From NCBI RefSeq assembly GCF_030158815.1, contig NZ_BPFZ01000012.1, positions 1-64,000 of the forward strand: a DNA stretch of 64,000 nt, in the 5' to 3' direction. The translations under genes and the position numbers were made by a program. Positions 19,223-28,058 of the stretch are shown here, piece after piece (the stretch's first letter is position 1; the number at the start of each line of letters is the position of its first letter). Under the pieces are notes generated by a model. That model worked only from the letters and a program-made list of their open reading frames with translations, did no database searches and was not told where the DNA came from. This DNA is from Candidatus Phycosocius spiralis (GTDB lineage Bacteria > Pseudomonadota > Alphaproteobacteria > Caulobacterales > Aquidulcibacteraceae).

Positions 19223-22200
19223 TCTGTGCCTACCGCATCTGCCCATTCTGCCCGGCGTGAAAGACGGTCAATGGGATCTTCATAATTGGCTGCCTTGATA
19301 AAGGCGACCCGCGGTTTGGACAGATACGTTCGCTCTGGCCTATCATAGCAGGCTGATAGTTGTCGCAAAGTATGTGTTACGCGCTCAATAAGTTCAGCTA
19401 CGTTGGTGTCACTGGCTACAGCAGGGGTATATCCTACATCTTGTCCGCCCAACCGCACATGGCGCAAATCTGCTGGTAAAGTGATGCGTGGGTCCTTGAA
19501 TCCGCCTTTTGCTGCTATCAAAGCCGTGACAGGGAGTTGTGCGCTGAATAGTGCTTTTACTTGCTTGGCGCTGGGTGTTTGTCCGCTTTTAAAATCAATG
19601 ATTTGTGTACCTGAAGGGCCAACGTCAATCCGATCTGCCCGTGCGCTTAAGGTCAGTGGCCCTTCATTGGTATCTATCTCTATGCTGCCCTTTCGTTCAA
19701 CCAAAGGGTGCCATCCAGCTTTAAGGCGCTCGATTTCTTCATGGGCAAGCCAGGCTATGGAAGGTTTAAGACGCACAAGTTCGATTTCGAGGTCGCATCC
19801 CCGATAGCCAGAAGTCAGTAAAGCCGACTTGAATGCCTCACTCAGGGCATCGAAAGGGTCAATTGGGCGCTTTGTGGCCCAATCCGCGATCACCTCGACG
19901 CCAGCATGAATAGCAGTCCCCCGCGCTCCCGCCCCAATTGGACCACCTAAAGGTTCAAGTGGTCGCAGTTTTAGAATTTTATTGACATAGATGCTATAAG
20001 GATCGCGGATCCAAGTTTCAATTTCGGTGGCATGAAAGGCTCGCGGACGCGAATAGATCGGGGGCTTGGGGGCAGGAAGAGCTGCCAACGGATCAAATGT
20101 CCTGACCGGCGCATGGCGGCGAATCAGTTCCAACCAGTTTGAGTCACCTTCTATGGCCTTCTTGGCCCCTGCCTCCCCTAAGGCACCTATGGCTAATGTC
20201 TTGAGCCTCCATAACCAGCGAGACAGGATGGAGGGCGCATCATTGCGCCTTGATGAGCGCGTCAGTGTGACTTGCGAAGTTGAAGCAAATTGCGCAAAAT
20301 CATGGGCGGATAGGCCTATAAAGATATCGACAGACCCCAGACCTAAATCTTGCCGCATTGCGCGTGATAGAAATGGGTCAGGTAGATTGGGCTGTGGCCA
20401 CACCCCCTCATCCAGCCCAGCCAAAATGACCTGGTCGAAATGGAGTAACCGTGCCTCTAGCGGCCCAAGAATAGCAATTCTTGGATGAATAGTATGCGGG
20501 CGGACCACAATGCCTGCCATTATTGTGTTTAAGGTTCTTTCAACCGCAGGCTCTTCGACAGAGCCAAAATAGCTGCCATGTTCGATCAAGGCACTCAACA
20601 AGCGGGCAGCTTCCTCTCCCGCTTCACCACGCCATAACAATTGTGCGCCGGACTGTGCTGGTGTGGTGGCAATGCGTTCAGCGAGGCTTGAAATCTTATA
20701 AGCAATGACACTAAGTGGGCCCTGAAGTATTCCTATTTCTTGCCAGATCTGGTGTAAATTCTCAAGAAGCGCTATGGCATCAGCTTGGCTAGGTGCCACT
20801 TGTTTTGAGTCGATTGCTTGAGCTTGTTTGAGCCAATTTTGCGGATCAAGCCCTTTTACCCGCCCAATGAGATCACCTAAATGATCATCTTTTCGTGCAC
20901 CTCGTAATAAGGAAATTTCAAGGGCTGATGCACAGACCCTTATATGGGTGCGGTCAAGGCCCAAGCTTGTCAAAGGATGGTACAACAGACCCTTCAAGCA
21001 TACAGGTTCCGCTGGATCTCTTGCCCATTGGACAACAAGCTTGATGAAACTACCTATTGTCGTTTCGGCTAAGGCCTGGCCGGATGAATGATCAACTTGA
21101 ATGGACCAACGCTGCATTTTGGCACCAACCCGCCGAGCAATTTGCGAGCTTGGCGTAATGAGGGCGATTTTTTTGTCAGGTGTTTCAATGGCTTTGCGTA
21201 ATTCAAGTGCAATGACACTGGCTTCTTCGTCTTCGCTGGCTGCCTCAATCAAGCAAATACCTTCAAGACCCATGGCGATGGAGTCTGTGCCGAGGTCTTG
21301 AATGCGTGTTGGCCAATCGGCTGTGGAGGCTTGCGGGGTTAGCGCTTCGTTGAGGACTAAGCGGCGGTTGCGCAACGCATCTGTTTCATGCACGCCTGGC
21401 CAAACTTGTACTTGTTCACGATCTATACCTATGGCTTCAAGTGTTACGGCGAGACCGCGTTGGGGATGCTGATCGTCATCACGCGCCGCCTTCCAAGCAT
21501 CAGAGGTCATGAAGGGATCAAGGCCGGGCAAAATCACAGCCCCTTTATGAAGTCGAGCCACAACCTGCATCAGATTTCTAGTTGCCGCCATCGAACCGGT
21601 AGAACCAGCAATAATGACCGTATGTTTTGGAGGGTTCAGCTTCCAGCTTGCAATAATGGCTTCAATATTTCGTCTTTGATGCACGCCGGGGTCTATTTTG
21701 CCGATACTGCGTAAATAGTCGGGCCAAGCCTGCGTAATGATAGACAGAAAAGTTGTTGATTGTTGCCAATGTTGAGCTAAGTCATGATGTGTCACTAATG
21801 TGTCGAGTTTCGACCAATCAAACTCACTTTCCCCGCTGGCTGTCATGGCTGCGGAATCAAGAAGGTTTGCTAAGGCATCGGCTGCTGATAAGGCCGCAGC
21901 AGGATCAGAGGACCAATCTGAAGCCTTACCTCTAGCTTGGATAAGGCGCGCTAGGATCAGTTTACGAGCCAATGGATCAACCACGGGGGCTTGTGCAAGC
22001 GTGTCGCTGAGCTCAGCGAGGTTTGTATCAGCTGGATCAAGATCGCCGAGGGTGCGGATGCGCGGCAGCAAGGTTGCAGTCTTGGTATGGGCGTCCAAAA
22101 ACGCTTGACTAAGCGCCCGTGATGCCCGCCGTGTTGGTAGCAAAATCAGGGCATCAGACAAGTTAAACGGCGTGTCTGGCTGGTCCAATGTTGCCAATAG

Positions 22201-22317
22201 GGTGCGGGCGAACGTATCAAGAAATGACACTGTTGGCGGGATAGTGAACACCCGCGGGGTTTTCGCTTGGAACAGGTCAAACATATGCTGTGCCATGCCA
22301 TAGTGCCTTTCATCCAT
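19219..22317 (-). CDS. addB: Double-strand break repair protein AddB
   Basis: Second subunit of AddAB, of the alphaproteobacterial type, about 1032 residues. It has a helicase-like but degenerate core (ALILLPTRRASRALSQAFL near 55-75; GSTGSMAATRNLMQVVARL around 240) and a C-terminal PD-(D/E)xK nuclease domain (FHATEIETWIRDPYSIYVNKIL, later IIDFKSGQTPSAKQV). ATG 22317 directly abuts the pyrF stop. A second ATG at 22296 has an AAAGG nine bases upstream and is an equally good start. It heads the addB-addA-trxA run and lies next to pyrF. Confidence 0.94.
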   Translation of the reverse strand: MDERHYGMAQHMFDLFQAKTPRVFTIPPTVSFLDTFARTLLATLDQPDTPFNLSDALILLPTRRASRALSQAFLDAHTKTATLLPRIRTLGDLDPADTNLAELSDTLAQAPVVDPLARKLILARLIQARGKASDWSSDPAAALSAADALANLLDSAAMTASGESEFDWSKLDTLVTHHDLAQHWQQSTTFLSIITQAWPDYLRSIGKIDPGVHQRRNIEAIIASWKLNPPKHTVIIAGSTGSMAATRNLMQVVARLHKGAVILPGLDPFMTSDAWKAARDDDQHPQRGLAVTLEAIGIDREQVQVWPGVHETDALRNRRLVLNEALTPQASTADWPTRIQDLGTDSIAMGLEGICLIEAASEDEEASVIALELRKAIETPDKKIALITPSSQIARRVGAKMQRWSIQVDHSSGQALAETTIGSFIKLVVQWARDPAEPVCLKGLLYHPLTSLGLDRTHIRVCASALEISLLRGARKDDHLGDLIGRVKGLDPQNWLKQAQAIDSKQVAPSQADAIALLENLHQIWQEIGILQGPLSVIAYKISSLAERIATTPAQSGAQLLWRGEAGEEAARLLSALIEHGSYFGSVEEPAVERTLNTIMAGIVVRPHTIHPRIAILGPLEARLLHFDQVILAGLDEGVWPQPNLPDPFLSRAMRQDLGLGSVDIFIGLSAHDFAQFASTSQVTLTRSSRRNDAPSILSRWLWRLKTLAIGALGEAGAKKAIEGDSNWLELIRRHAPVRTFDPLAALPAPKPPIYSRPRAFHATEIETWIRDPYSIYVNKILKLRPLEPLGGPIGAGARGTAIHAGVEVIADWATKRPIDPFDALSEAFKSALLTSGYRGCDLEIELVRLKPSIAWLAHEEIERLKAGWHPLVERKGSIEIDTNEGPLTLSARADRIDVGPSGTQIIDFKSGQTPSAKQVKALFSAQLPVTALIAAKGGFKDPRITLPADLRHVRLGGQDVGYTPAVASDTNVAELIERVTHTLRQLSACYDRPERTYLSKPRVAFIKAANYEDPIDRLSRRAEWADAVGTE

Positions 22318-23235
22318 TTAGTCGGATGTATTTTGTTTGATTGGCACGACATTATCGGACGCACGGTGCAAGTCGTGAATTATCATTTCTAAATTGACCT
22401 GAAAAACTTGACGCCATTGGGCCAAGGAAGTGGCCTCTTTGCACGCTCTTGGATATAATATGGCGCGAGAGGAAGATATAACCCCCCCTTCATGGCCTTT
22501 TGGTCCCTTAATCAGCCCGGCTAATGCATTTCCAGCGGTAGCACCTTGCGCACCATAGCCTGGAACTAAAAATAGGGTTTTTGGTAAAACATGTCGGAGT
22601 TTTACCGCTTCTTCGGGCCAAGTTGCCCCACACACCACCATGAGAGAGGAATAATTTCCCTGCCCCATCATCTGCGCTTGCAATCCTACTAATGCCTCAC
22701 CTACCCGCATCCACAAGGGTGCATGACCGCACATCAAATCTTGAAAATCAACCGCCCCCGGATTTGAGGTGCGCACCAAGATTGCTACACCTTTGTTATA
22801 AGCCATCGCCGTTGTCACAAAGGGCTCTAGGCTATCGAGGCCTAAATAAGGATTAATGGTCAAGCAGTCACAGGGAATTGCCGCATCCTGACCTAAAAAA
22901 GTCTTTGCATAGCCCTGAGCTGTCGAGCCAATATCACCACGCTTGGCGTCGATGATAACCAATAGTCCACGATCCCGGGCATAGCGGCTTAGTTGGGCAA
23001 GGAGAGCTATACCTTCACCACCCCATGGTTCAAACAACCCAATCTGGGGTTTTATGACAGCCACCTTGCTTATAACTTGTTCGATCACTTCTTGGCAAAA
23101 GGCCTCCAGCGTTGAAAGTGCACCAATGGGCCCGAAGAGATGAGGGATTTCATGTTCAAATGGATCAAGTCCAACGCAAAGGGGGGTGGCGAAGTGGCGT
23201 ATTTGTTGAGTGAGGCGGTCGCTGAAACTCGTCAT
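22318..23235 (-). CDS. pyrF: Orotidine 5'-phosphate decarboxylase (type 2)
   Basis: Final step of UMP synthesis: decarboxylates OMP. The 305-residue length and motifs identify the longer type 2 subfamily: PLCVGLDPFEHE at about 18-29, the catalytic segment VIIDAKRGDIGSTAQGYA, and TINPYLGLDSLEPFV. The stop abuts addB, so the pyrimidine and repair genes may be co-transcribed. No signs of transfer. Confidence 0.95.
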   Translation of the reverse strand: MTSFSDRLTQQIRHFATPLCVGLDPFEHEIPHLFGPIGALSTLEAFCQEVIEQVISKVAVIKPQIGLFEPWGGEGIALLAQLSRYARDRGLLVIIDAKRGDIGSTAQGYAKTFLGQDAAIPCDCLTINPYLGLDSLEPFVTTAMAYNKGVAILVRTSNPGAVDFQDLMCGHAPLWMRVGEALVGLQAQMMGQGNYSSLMVVCGATWPEEAVKLRHVLPKTLFLVPGYGAQGATAGNALAGLIKGPKGHEGGVISSSRAILYPRACKEATSLAQWRQVFQVNLEMIIHDLHRASDNVVPIKQNTSD

Positions 23236-23295
23236 CTTATGTGTTTAAGCGAACTTGTCGATTCTGCCCAGATCACATCTGCCCAGAGCGCAGCA

Positions 23296-23844
23296 CTACA
23301 CATCCATGTTTAACTTGTTTGGGGCTCTCAAGGCTTGTTCATGCATTAAAAGCCACTGTTTTCGGGCAAGGCCGCCACCATATCCAGTTAATGTGCCGTT
23401 GGCCCCGATGACACGGTGACATGGGACAATGATGGCAATTGGGTTGGCGCCATTGGCTAGGCCAACCGCACGTACAGCTTTGGGTTTGCCGATTTGAGTA
23501 GCAAGGTCGCCATAAGTCAAGGTCGTGCCTGCCGGTATTGTGCGTAAGGCGCGCCATATTGTCTTTTGAAATTCCGTGCCCCCAGTGGCCGTTTCTAAAT
23601 CCTCAATAGCTGTGATTTGCCCATTAAAATATGCGTCAAGCGCTTGGCGGATATGGATAGGTGCGGACCCTTTCACCATGTCCAGCTTAAATCTGTGATA
23701 GTGACTCTTATATTGGCGTGCCAAAAGCCGATCCATACGCTCTTGATGATCGACCCATTCAAACATACGAATCTTGCCGTCTTGGTCGGTGACGAGCATC
23801 ATCTCACCCATTGGCGAAGGGATATGGTCTAAGAAAAGTTTCAT
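23296..23844 (-). CDS. ogt: Methylated-DNA-protein-cysteine methyltransferase
   Basis: Suicide repair protein that moves O6-alkyl groups from guanine to its own cysteine. I start it at ATG 23844 (182 residues), which gives the expected MKLFLDHIPSPMGEM N-terminus; the open frame continues upstream into the divergent gene. The active site is PCHRV with Cys142, followed by IGANGTLTGYGGGLARKQWLLMHE, the classic Ada-C/Ogt tail. It is divergent from an Ada-AlkA fusion gene (153 bases between starts), so both may respond to alkylation damage. Confidence 0.95.
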   Translation of the reverse strand: MKLFLDHIPSPMGEMMLVTDQDGKIRMFEWVDHQERMDRLLARQYKSHYHRFKLDMVKGSAPIHIRQALDAYFNGQITAIEDLETATGGTEFQKTIWRALRTIPAGTTLTYGDLATQIGKPKAVRAVGLANGANPIAIIVPCHRVIGANGTLTGYGGGLARKQWLLMHEQALRAPNKLNMDV

Positions 23845-23996
23845 GTGATCGCGTCCGCTGCTACATTTTATCCTAGGCTTATCTTCCAATCTGACTAAGC
23901 CTGCTAGCGGTTTTCGGACCTTTAGTGCCCATTTTGATACAAACACCACGTCCGAATTCCGCTAGACACAGGTGTAGAGCCATGTCAGGGGGTTCT

Positions 23997-25454
23997 ATGT
24001 TCCTCGATCCAGATACCTGTTATCGTATTATTAGCGCACGCGATGCCCGTTATGATGGCCGTTTCTTCACGGCCGTGACCACAACTGGCATATATTGTCG
24101 ACCGATTTGCCCGGCGCGGATTCCCGAACGGAACCATGTGAAATTCTACCCAAGCGCTTTTGCAGCGCAGGAACATGGGTTCAGACCATGCCTGCGCTGT
24201 AGGCCGGAAACTGCACCCGATACACCGGCTTGGCGCGGCACAGCCACGACGATTGGACGTGCCTTACGTCTGATTGAAGAGGGAGTTTTAGATACTGGCT
24301 CGGTTGAGGGTTTGGCCCATCGTTTGGGAATAGGTCAAAGACATTTGCGCCGCCTGTTCCTAAAGCATGTTGGCGCTAGCCCCAGTAGCGTCGCCCAGAC
24401 CAGGCGGCTCTTTTTGGCCAAGCAATTGGTGCATGAAAGTACAATGTCGATTACAGACATTGCTTTAGCGTCAGGCTTTTCTTCCGTTAGGCGCTTTAAT
24501 GAAGCCTTTCACGCTTTGTTTAGGCGACCGCCAAGCGCACTTCGCAGCGAACTTGGTCACAATGGCCTCATAAAACACCATGGTTCGATTGTTCTGAAAC
24601 TACGTTATCGGCCGCCTTATGATTGGAATGCTATATCAGGCTTTATGGTCGATCGTCTTTATCTTGGCGTTGAGCGCTTTGAGGGGGGTGTGTATCGACG
24701 TAGCTTCGCTTTAGATGGGCAAATAGGAATTATCAGCGTTACTAAGGGTTTAGGGGATTGGCTTCAAGTTGAGATCAATTGTCAGGATCTTAAAGTTTTG
24801 CCATTATTGCTTGCGCGAATCCGTGCATGCTTCGACCTCGGAGCCGATCCAGAAGCCATTGATACGCATTTAAAGCAGGACTTAACACTAAGTCCCTTGG
24901 TTGAGGCAAGGCCGGGGTTGCGCGTTGCGGGGGCTTTTGAACCATTTGAAATTGGGGTGCGTGCAATTTTGGGCCAACAAGTCTCGGTCAAAGCCGCCAT
25001 TGGTTTAGGTGCTCAATTGGTGGCAGTGTTAGGCGACAAATTATCTCGTGAGTTGCATTCTCAAAGTGGGCTTACCCATTTATTCCCGACTGCGACTTCC
25101 ATTCTTGCGTCCGATCTGAGTTTTTTAGGTGTTCCTGCTTCTAGATTGATGTGCTTAAAAGAATTTTCCCAGGCCTATGTTGAGGACCCAACTCTTCTGA
25201 CTGGTCCTCCAGATGCTGTGATTGGTAGATTGTTGGCGATCAAAGGCATTGGCCCATGGACGGCGGCCTATATTGGATTGCGGGCGTTAGGAGACCCTGA
25301 TGCATTCCCATTCGGGGATGTTGCCCTTAAGCGCGGCCTTGAGGATTTGGGCATTTGCTTTTCTGATCTGAAAGCCCTGAACGCAAGAACAAACTCGTGG
25401 CGACCTTGGCGTGCCTATGCTGCTCAGCACATCTGGTCAAGTTTAGCTAGCTGA
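23997..25454 (+). CDS. Ada-type methyl sensor fused to AlkA DNA glycosylase
   Basis: A 485-residue fusion. Residues 1-80 form the Ada N-terminal zinc and methyl-acceptor domain with Cys34, Cys38, Cys65 and Cys68 (C-x3-C-x26-C-x2-C). Residues 85-190 carry an AraC-type double helix-turn-helix. The rest is an AlkA-like 3-methyladenine glycosylase with RAILGQQVS, the helix-hairpin-helix IKGIGPWTAAYIGLRA and the expected catalytic Asp in GDPDAFPFGD. It can sense methyl phosphotriesters, activate genes and excise alkylated bases. ATG 23997 matches family starts; ATG 23982 is an alternative. AGGGGG precedes it by four bases. Confidence 0.93.
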   Translation: MFLDPDTCYRIISARDARYDGRFFTAVTTTGIYCRPICPARIPERNHVKFYPSAFAAQEHGFRPCLRCRPETAPDTPAWRGTATTIGRALRLIEEGVLDTGSVEGLAHRLGIGQRHLRRLFLKHVGASPSSVAQTRRLFLAKQLVHESTMSITDIALASGFSSVRRFNEAFHALFRRPPSALRSELGHNGLIKHHGSIVLKLRYRPPYDWNAISGFMVDRLYLGVERFEGGVYRRSFALDGQIGIISVTKGLGDWLQVEINCQDLKVLPLLLARIRACFDLGADPEAIDTHLKQDLTLSPLVEARPGLRVAGAFEPFEIGVRAILGQQVSVKAAIGLGAQLVAVLGDKLSRELHSQSGLTHLFPTATSILASDLSFLGVPASRLMCLKEFSQAYVEDPTLLTGPPDAVIGRLLAIKGIGPWTAAYIGLRALGDPDAFPFGDVALKRGLEDLGICFSDLKALNARTNSWRPWRAYAAQHIWSSLAS

Positions 25455-25462
25455 CGCCAACG

Positions 25463-25822
25463 TTATGCAGCCATGACCTTTTCGACTTCTGCCACCAGTT
25501 CGCGCAAATGAAATGGTTTCGATAGGACTTTGGCTTTGGATGGGGCTTGGTTAGCTGCATTGAGGGCAACGGCTGCAAATCCTGTTATAAAGACGATTTT
25601 CATGTTGGGATCAACTTCGGCAGCACGTCGCGCCAGCTCAACGCCATCCACCCCTGGCATGACGATATCGGTCAATAATAGGTCAAAGCCCATGTTATTA
25701 AGTGCATATAAGGCTTGATCACCATCTGGATAATCCATGACGCTGTGGCCGGCTTTATGTAAGGCTGCTGCAAGGAATGTACGCAGGGAATCGTCGTCTT
25801 CAGCCAATAGGATTCGCGCCAT
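25463..25822 (-). CDS. cpdR: CpdR-like single-domain response regulator
   Basis: A 119-residue receiver domain without output domain, close in sequence to CpdR, which in Caulobacter targets ClpXP to the pole and primes degradation of cell-cycle proteins when unphosphorylated. It begins MARILLAEDDDSLR, has phospho-acceptor Asp52 in LLLTDIVMPGVDG, Thr in FITGFAA and Lys in LSKPFH. The matching GFAAVALNAANQAP segment supports the CpdR assignment. It is a single gene, convergent with ada-alkA (8 bases between stops). The upstream 218 bases to the next divergent gene show nothing obvious. Confidence 0.88.
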   Translation of the reverse strand: MARILLAEDDDSLRTFLAAALHKAGHSVMDYPDGDQALYALNNMGFDLLLTDIVMPGVDGVELARRAAEVDPNMKIVFITGFAAVALNAANQAPSKAKVLSKPFHLRELVAEVEKVMAA

Positions 25823-26040
25823 AGTGGCATTACTCCATTATTTTGTTTGGTTCCCTATGCGCCAATATTGTGAAGGCGAGGTTGACGCACACGTGCATAG
25901 GATAAATTTGTGTGTTGTTTGTCAATGCCACAGCTAGCACTTCAACGCGTCCTGACCCCTCTGTTATTTGCTACCAATTGTGCTTAAGCTGCCCACATGT
26001 TTAGGAGGGCAGCATTTTAGCATATGATCGCGTCTCTCAG

Positions 26041-26895
26041 GTGGAGCCTTTTTCTGGCACCCCCATGCCTTTTCGTCTTTTATCCCCGCTTGTTGCTGAG
26101 GGGGGGCTGGTGGTGACTTGTCCCCATTCAGGCCGTTTTTACCCCAAGGATTTGCTCGATGCTGCATGTCTGGATCGCCTAGCCCTTCGGCGCTCAGAAG
26201 ATGCATTTGTAGATGAATTGTTTTTGGATGCCCCTTTGGCTGGCGCTTATTGGTTAACTACGGATTATGCACGGGCCTTTGTGGATTTAAATCGCGATTG
26301 TGAAGAGCTTGATCCAGCGCTGGTGATTGATTTACCCCCTGAGAAATCGGGTTTCTCTTCGCCGCGGGTGGAAGCAGGCTTGGGCGTCATTCCAAGGACA
26401 GTAGGCGATGGTATTGCAATCTATGCCAAGTCTTTAACCTATCAGGAGATACAGGCCCGATTGTGTCAAGTTTATGTGCCTTGGTATGACGCGCTAGATG
26501 AACTTTTGGCGCGGATTATGGCCCAAGTGGGTCATTTCCTTTTACTCGATTGCCATTCTATGCCTTCTGCCGCTTCTGGGATCCCACGCTATGATATTGT
26601 CTTAGGCGACCGGTATGGTGTGTCATGTGACCCAATCTTCATCGAGGAAGCCGATCGCTTCCTCAGTGACCTTGGATTTAAAGTGGCGCGTAATTATCCC
26701 TTTGCTGGTGGTTATTCCATACATCGATATGGTCATCCTACCCTTATGCGGCATGCGCTTCAAATTGAGATCAATCGCTCTCTTTACATGGTTGAAGGTG
26801 CCCTGATCAAAAAATCTGTTTTTTCCGATTTACGGCGTATGTTTGGTGAGTTTGTGGGTCATTTATCTGCTTTCTCCCGACTATTAATACCGTGA
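26041..26895 (+). CDS. N-formylglutamate amidohydrolase family protein
   Basis: A member of the N-formylglutamate amidohydrolase fold family (histidine-degradation HutG-type and relatives), 284 residues from a GTG. Motifs are VTCPHSGRFYP near 32-42, AFVDLNRDCEELDP near 80-93 and LLLDCHSMPSA near 170, with metal-binding His, Asp and Glu as expected. No other hut genes are nearby, so the real substrate is open. The start is uncertain: GTG 26041 or ATG 26065, neither with an ideal Shine-Dalgarno sequence. A strong hairpin terminator lies 37 bases after the stop. Confidence 0.85.
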   Translation: MEPFSGTPMPFRLLSPLVAEGGLVVTCPHSGRFYPKDLLDAACLDRLALRRSEDAFVDELFLDAPLAGAYWLTTDYARAFVDLNRDCEELDPALVIDLPPEKSGFSSPRVEAGLGVIPRTVGDGIAIYAKSLTYQEIQARLCQVYVPWYDALDELLARIMAQVGHFLLLDCHSMPSAASGIPRYDIVLGDRYGVSCDPIFIEEADRFLSDLGFKVARNYPFAGGYSIHRYGHPTLMRHALQIEINRSLYMVEGALIKKSVFSDLRRMFGEFVGHLSAFSRLLIP

Positions 26896-26932
26896 CACAC
26901 CCGGTTGATCTTAAGTCTAGTGGAAAAGAAAA

Positions 26933-26966
26933 GGCCGGGCGTTGAAGCCCGGCCATAAGTTTTTTT
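26933..26966. terminator. Bidirectional rho-independent terminator
   Basis: GGCCGGGC (26933-26940), loop GTTGAA, GCCCGGCC (26947-26954). On the plus strand a run of seven T follows five bases later (26960-26966). On the minus strand the stem is followed at once by TTTTCTTTT, which is the better terminator and implies a leftward transcript from the spacer to the right. It also ends the amidohydrolase gene. Confidence 0.8.
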
Positions 26967-26991
26967 GGGAGGAAACGCCCGAAAAGGGCAT

Positions 26992-27007
26992 GAACGCCAA
27001 AGCGTTC
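26992..27007. other. Small hairpin in the spacer
   Basis: GAACGC, loop CAAA, GCGTTC, followed on the plus strand by AATGCTTTTTATTTT. It could be a weak terminator or part of the 3' structure of a leftward transcript; just left of it lies another short hairpin (GCCC, GAAAA-type loop, GGGC at about 26977-26989). Confidence 0.35.
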
Positions 27008-27015
27008 AATGCTTT

Positions 27016-27153
27016 TTATTTTGCATCTGCGAGATAATCAAGCATTTTTGCATTTGGATCTTTAGAATTTAAGTCACATTTCTTCAAATGATCTGTAATC
27101 ATTATTTTTTTCATTTTTGCATTGCAGCAATGCTGCAATAGATTGATTTGCAT
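27016..27153 (-). CDS. Candidate tiny ORF in palindromic spacer
   Basis: A 45-codon frame on the minus strand, perhaps starting at its internal Met14 to give a 32-residue peptide ending LNSKDPNAKMLDYLADAK. It is Lys-rich and AT-rich, reads toward the strong terminator at 26933-26966, and starts within two palindromes. I know no family for it. It might be a real small protein or a chance frame within a non-coding RNA; another minus-strand frame through the same DNA is also open. Confidence 0.2.
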   Translation of the reverse strand: MQINLLQHCCNAKMKKIMITDHLKKCDLNSKDPNAKMLDYLADAK

Positions 27154-27158
27154 GCAAA
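27121..27158. promoter_or_regulatory. Adjacent TGCA-rich palindromes
   Basis: ATTGCAGCA-A-TGCTGCAAT (27121-27139) is a perfect 19-base palindrome, and eight bases on TTTGCATGCAAA (27147-27158) is a perfect 12-base one. The surrounding AT-rich DNA repeats TTGCAT several times. TGCA-type palindromes are used by PhaR regulators of PHB genes in alphaproteobacteria, and the window has phaB and bdhA, but no phasin gene is seen here; the assignment is speculative. Confidence 0.45.
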
Positions 27159-27338
27159 GCACCTTCGGTCGTGTTACCTGCTCTTTTCTGCTTTGGATGT
27201 TTGCATTTCAATTTTGTGCCAATCCATGTTGCATTCTCATTTCGACGATAAGGGCGTTTGGACGCTTGATTTTCCTACGATAAAGCTTTTAGGGATGTTT
27301 CCCACCACCGTTTTAGTGTATGTGGTTAAGGAACACCA

Positions 27339-28058
27339 ATGCCCAAACTTGCGCTCCTCCGTCATGGTCAATCACAATGGAACCTTGAAAATAGGTTCAC
27401 AGGTTGGGTAGATGTGAACTTAACTGAGGAAGGTGAAGCCCAAGCGCGTTATGCAGGCACCCTCTTAAGATCGGCAAATGTTGATTTCTCTTATGCCTTT
27501 TCTTCCTTTCAGACCCGTGCCATTCGCACCCTGTGGCTGGCGCTTCAAGCCATGGATTGTTGTTGGCTTCCTGAAGAAAAGAGCTGGCGTTTGAATGAAC
27601 GCCATTATGGGGCCCTCACAGGGCTTGATAAAGCCGAGACGATGGCAAAACATGGAGAAGAACAGGTTAGGATCTGGCGGCGGTCGTTTGATATCCCACC
27701 GCCTGCCCAGCTGATCTCCGATCCCCTTCACCCTAGCCATGATCGACGCTACCGAGATGTTTCACCCTGTCTGTTACCTGATGGTGAGAGCCTTGCCATG
27801 ACATTGGACCGGGTCTTACCCTATTGGCAAGAGGCCATTGTCCCAAAATTGCGATCCGAACACGTGTTAATTTCTGCACATGGAAATTCGTTAAGGGCGA
27901 TCATCAAGCATGTGTTTAACCTCTCTAGTAGCGATATCATGGACATTGAGGTCCCTACTGGAAATCCATTGCTCATTGAACTGGATAAGGAGTTGAAGCC
28001 AATTCGTGCAACTTATCTTGATCCTTCACGCGCGGTAACAGTCCCAGAATTGCGCTGA
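27339..28058 (+). CDS. gpmA: 2,3-bisphosphoglycerate-dependent phosphoglycerate mutase
   Basis: Glycolytic enzyme that interconverts 3- and 2-phosphoglycerate. The 239-residue protein begins MPKLALLRHGQSQWNLENRFTGW-like, with the catalytic phosphohistidine in LRHGQSQWN (His9), the second RHG-type partner in LISAHGNSLRAI, and NERHYGALTGLDKAE as family signature. The stop overlaps the ribD-like start by one base (TGATG), so the two are co-translated. The upstream spacer is AT-rich with palindromes. Confidence 0.95.
   Translation: MPKLALLRHGQSQWNLENRFTGWVDVNLTEEGEAQARYAGTLLRSANVDFSYAFSSFQTRAIRTLWLALQAMDCCWLPEEKSWRLNERHYGALTGLDKAETMAKHGEEQVRIWRRSFDIPPPAQLISDPLHPSHDRRYRDVSPCLLPDGESLAMTLDRVLPYWQEAIVPKLRSEHVLISAHGNSLRAIIKHVFNLSSSDIMDIEVPTGNPLLIELDKELKPIRATYLDPSRAVTVPELR

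Larger units (their letters stand above)
26967..27338. other. AT-rich spacer before gpmA
   Basis: Apart from the hairpins, palindromes and tiny ORF listed separately, I see no gene in this 370-base stretch. Longer plus-strand frames run into gpmA and have no recognisable protein. Confidence 0.5.

Noticed and set aside
27148-27411. An 87-codon plus-strand frame overlapping the gpmA start
   Set aside because: It runs out of frame into gpmA, has no recognised motif, and gpmA has a clear family start at 27339.
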